Below are positions 63,671 to 64,000 of a stretch of 64,000 nt of DNA, piece by piece. Numbering within the stretch: the first letter of the stretch is position 1; every line of letters starts with the position of its first letter. The stretch covers positions 610,416 through 674,415 of the forward strand of contig NZ_DS990556.1 in the NCBI RefSeq assembly GCF_000155635.1, written 5' to 3'. The position numbers were made by a program, and so were the translations under genes. Below the pieces are notes generated by a model that was not told the origin of the DNA, made no database searches, and worked only from the letters and a program-made list of their open reading frames with translations. The DNA comes from Cyanobium sp. PCC 7001 (lineage in GTDB: Bacteria; Cyanobacteriota; Cyanobacteriia; PCC-6307; Cyanobiaceae).

Positions 63671-64000
63671 CCGATCCTCCGCAGGCACCCCAGGAACCGA
63701 GCGAGCGCCAGCTCCACCCCCTGCCCACGGGACTGGTGGAGCTCTACGGGCTTCTGGCCGTGCTGTTCGTGCTCGTGCCCGAGTGGATGGCCGGTGGTCT
63801 GATGCTCGGGCTCCAGGGCCGTCAGCAGCGTCAGCTGCTGGCACCGGCGGCCGTGGCCTGGCAGCGTCTGCCGGAACTGCGGCTGGCCAGCATGTCCCTG
63901 GCGGAGCTGCGCCTGCTGGCCCGCAGGCTGCGCCTATGCGGCTATGCGGGGATGGCGCGGGAGCGGCTGGCGGCCCGGCTGCTGCGCCGGCTCAGACGCC
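63667..64000 (+). CDS. membrane-associated hypothetical protein, cut by window end
   Basis: Translation from GTG 63667 stays open to the edge of the window (111 residues). It has a proline-rich start, one hydrophobic segment (LVELYGLLAVLFVLVPEWMA) and a basic region with ELRLASMSLAELRLLARRLR and CGYAGMARERLAARLLRR, resembling a SAP-like helix pair. The C-terminus is not in the window. It overlaps the preceding gene as GTGA. Confidence 0.6.
   Translation, partial: MTDPPQAPQEPSERQLHPLPTGLVELYGLLAVLFVLVPEWMAGGLMLGLQGRQQRQLLAPAAVAWQRLPELRLASMSLAELRLLARRLRLCGYAGMARERLAARLLRRLRR

Overview
The window looks like part of the chromosome of a GC-rich alpha-cyanobacterium of the Cyanobium/Synechococcus type. 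The grounds are family-level recognition of several cyanobacteria-restricted proteins (DUF3082, DUF3288, DUF1816, the DUF3464/PAM68-like protein, a thylakoid-lumen type pentapeptide protein), the housekeeping genes around them, and the very high G+C of the backbone. No rRNA, tRNA or CRISPR array was found.

Left backbone (1-6450): a minus-strand cluster rsmA, ispE, DUF3082, a 31-residue membrane peptide, pdhB, secD, secF, with tight spacing and overlaps. A small secreted protein follows on the plus strand, then the 3' half of a yraN-like (UPF0102) gene.

Integrated element (about 6447-27523, 21 kb): the yraN gene is cut in two. Its 3' half lies at 6203-6450 and its 5' half at 27510-27641, and removing everything between two TCCA copies rejoins the reading frame exactly through the family's conserved GE-hydrophobic-D motif. 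A large serine recombinase (25605-27488) sits at the right end. The element carries phage-type replication and packaging genes (primase-helicase, ribbon-helix-helix protein, putative small and large terminase subunits, a short tyrosine recombinase) but no recognisable capsid, portal or tail genes, so it resembles a phage satellite or a reduced prophage. Its accessory cargo includes two paralogous coiled-coil GIY-YIG proteins and a third GIY-YIG protein, an HNH endonuclease next to an overlapping pair made of an endonuclease/exonuclease/phosphatase (EEP) enzyme and an unknown protein, a dead HsdR fragment, an excalibur-domain remnant and a patch of transposase fragments. Much of this cargo is visibly lower in G+C than the backbone. 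Repeat clusters that could be replication or control sites lie at 22.4 kb, 25.5 kb and 18.7 kb.

Right backbone (27641-64000): a pentapeptide lumen protein, gap1, DUF805, a sdhC-sdhA-sdhB operon, umuDC behind a LexA-like box, a NapH-type iron-sulfur membrane protein, and a decayed stretch (36.2-39.4 kb) holding broken copies of genes found intact a few kb away. Then come a mechanosensitive-channel-like protein, dnaG, an EamA exporter, a lipoprotein, ruvA, rpsO, a PAM68-like gene, dnaE, gatA, rlmB, a mini-RNase III, a STAS protein, carA, trpD, an ABC exporter, msrA, a CPA1 antiporter and three small genes at the right edge, the last cut by the window end. Most of this is core information processing, protein export and central metabolism; novelty is concentrated in the integrated element and the 36-42 kb duplicated region.
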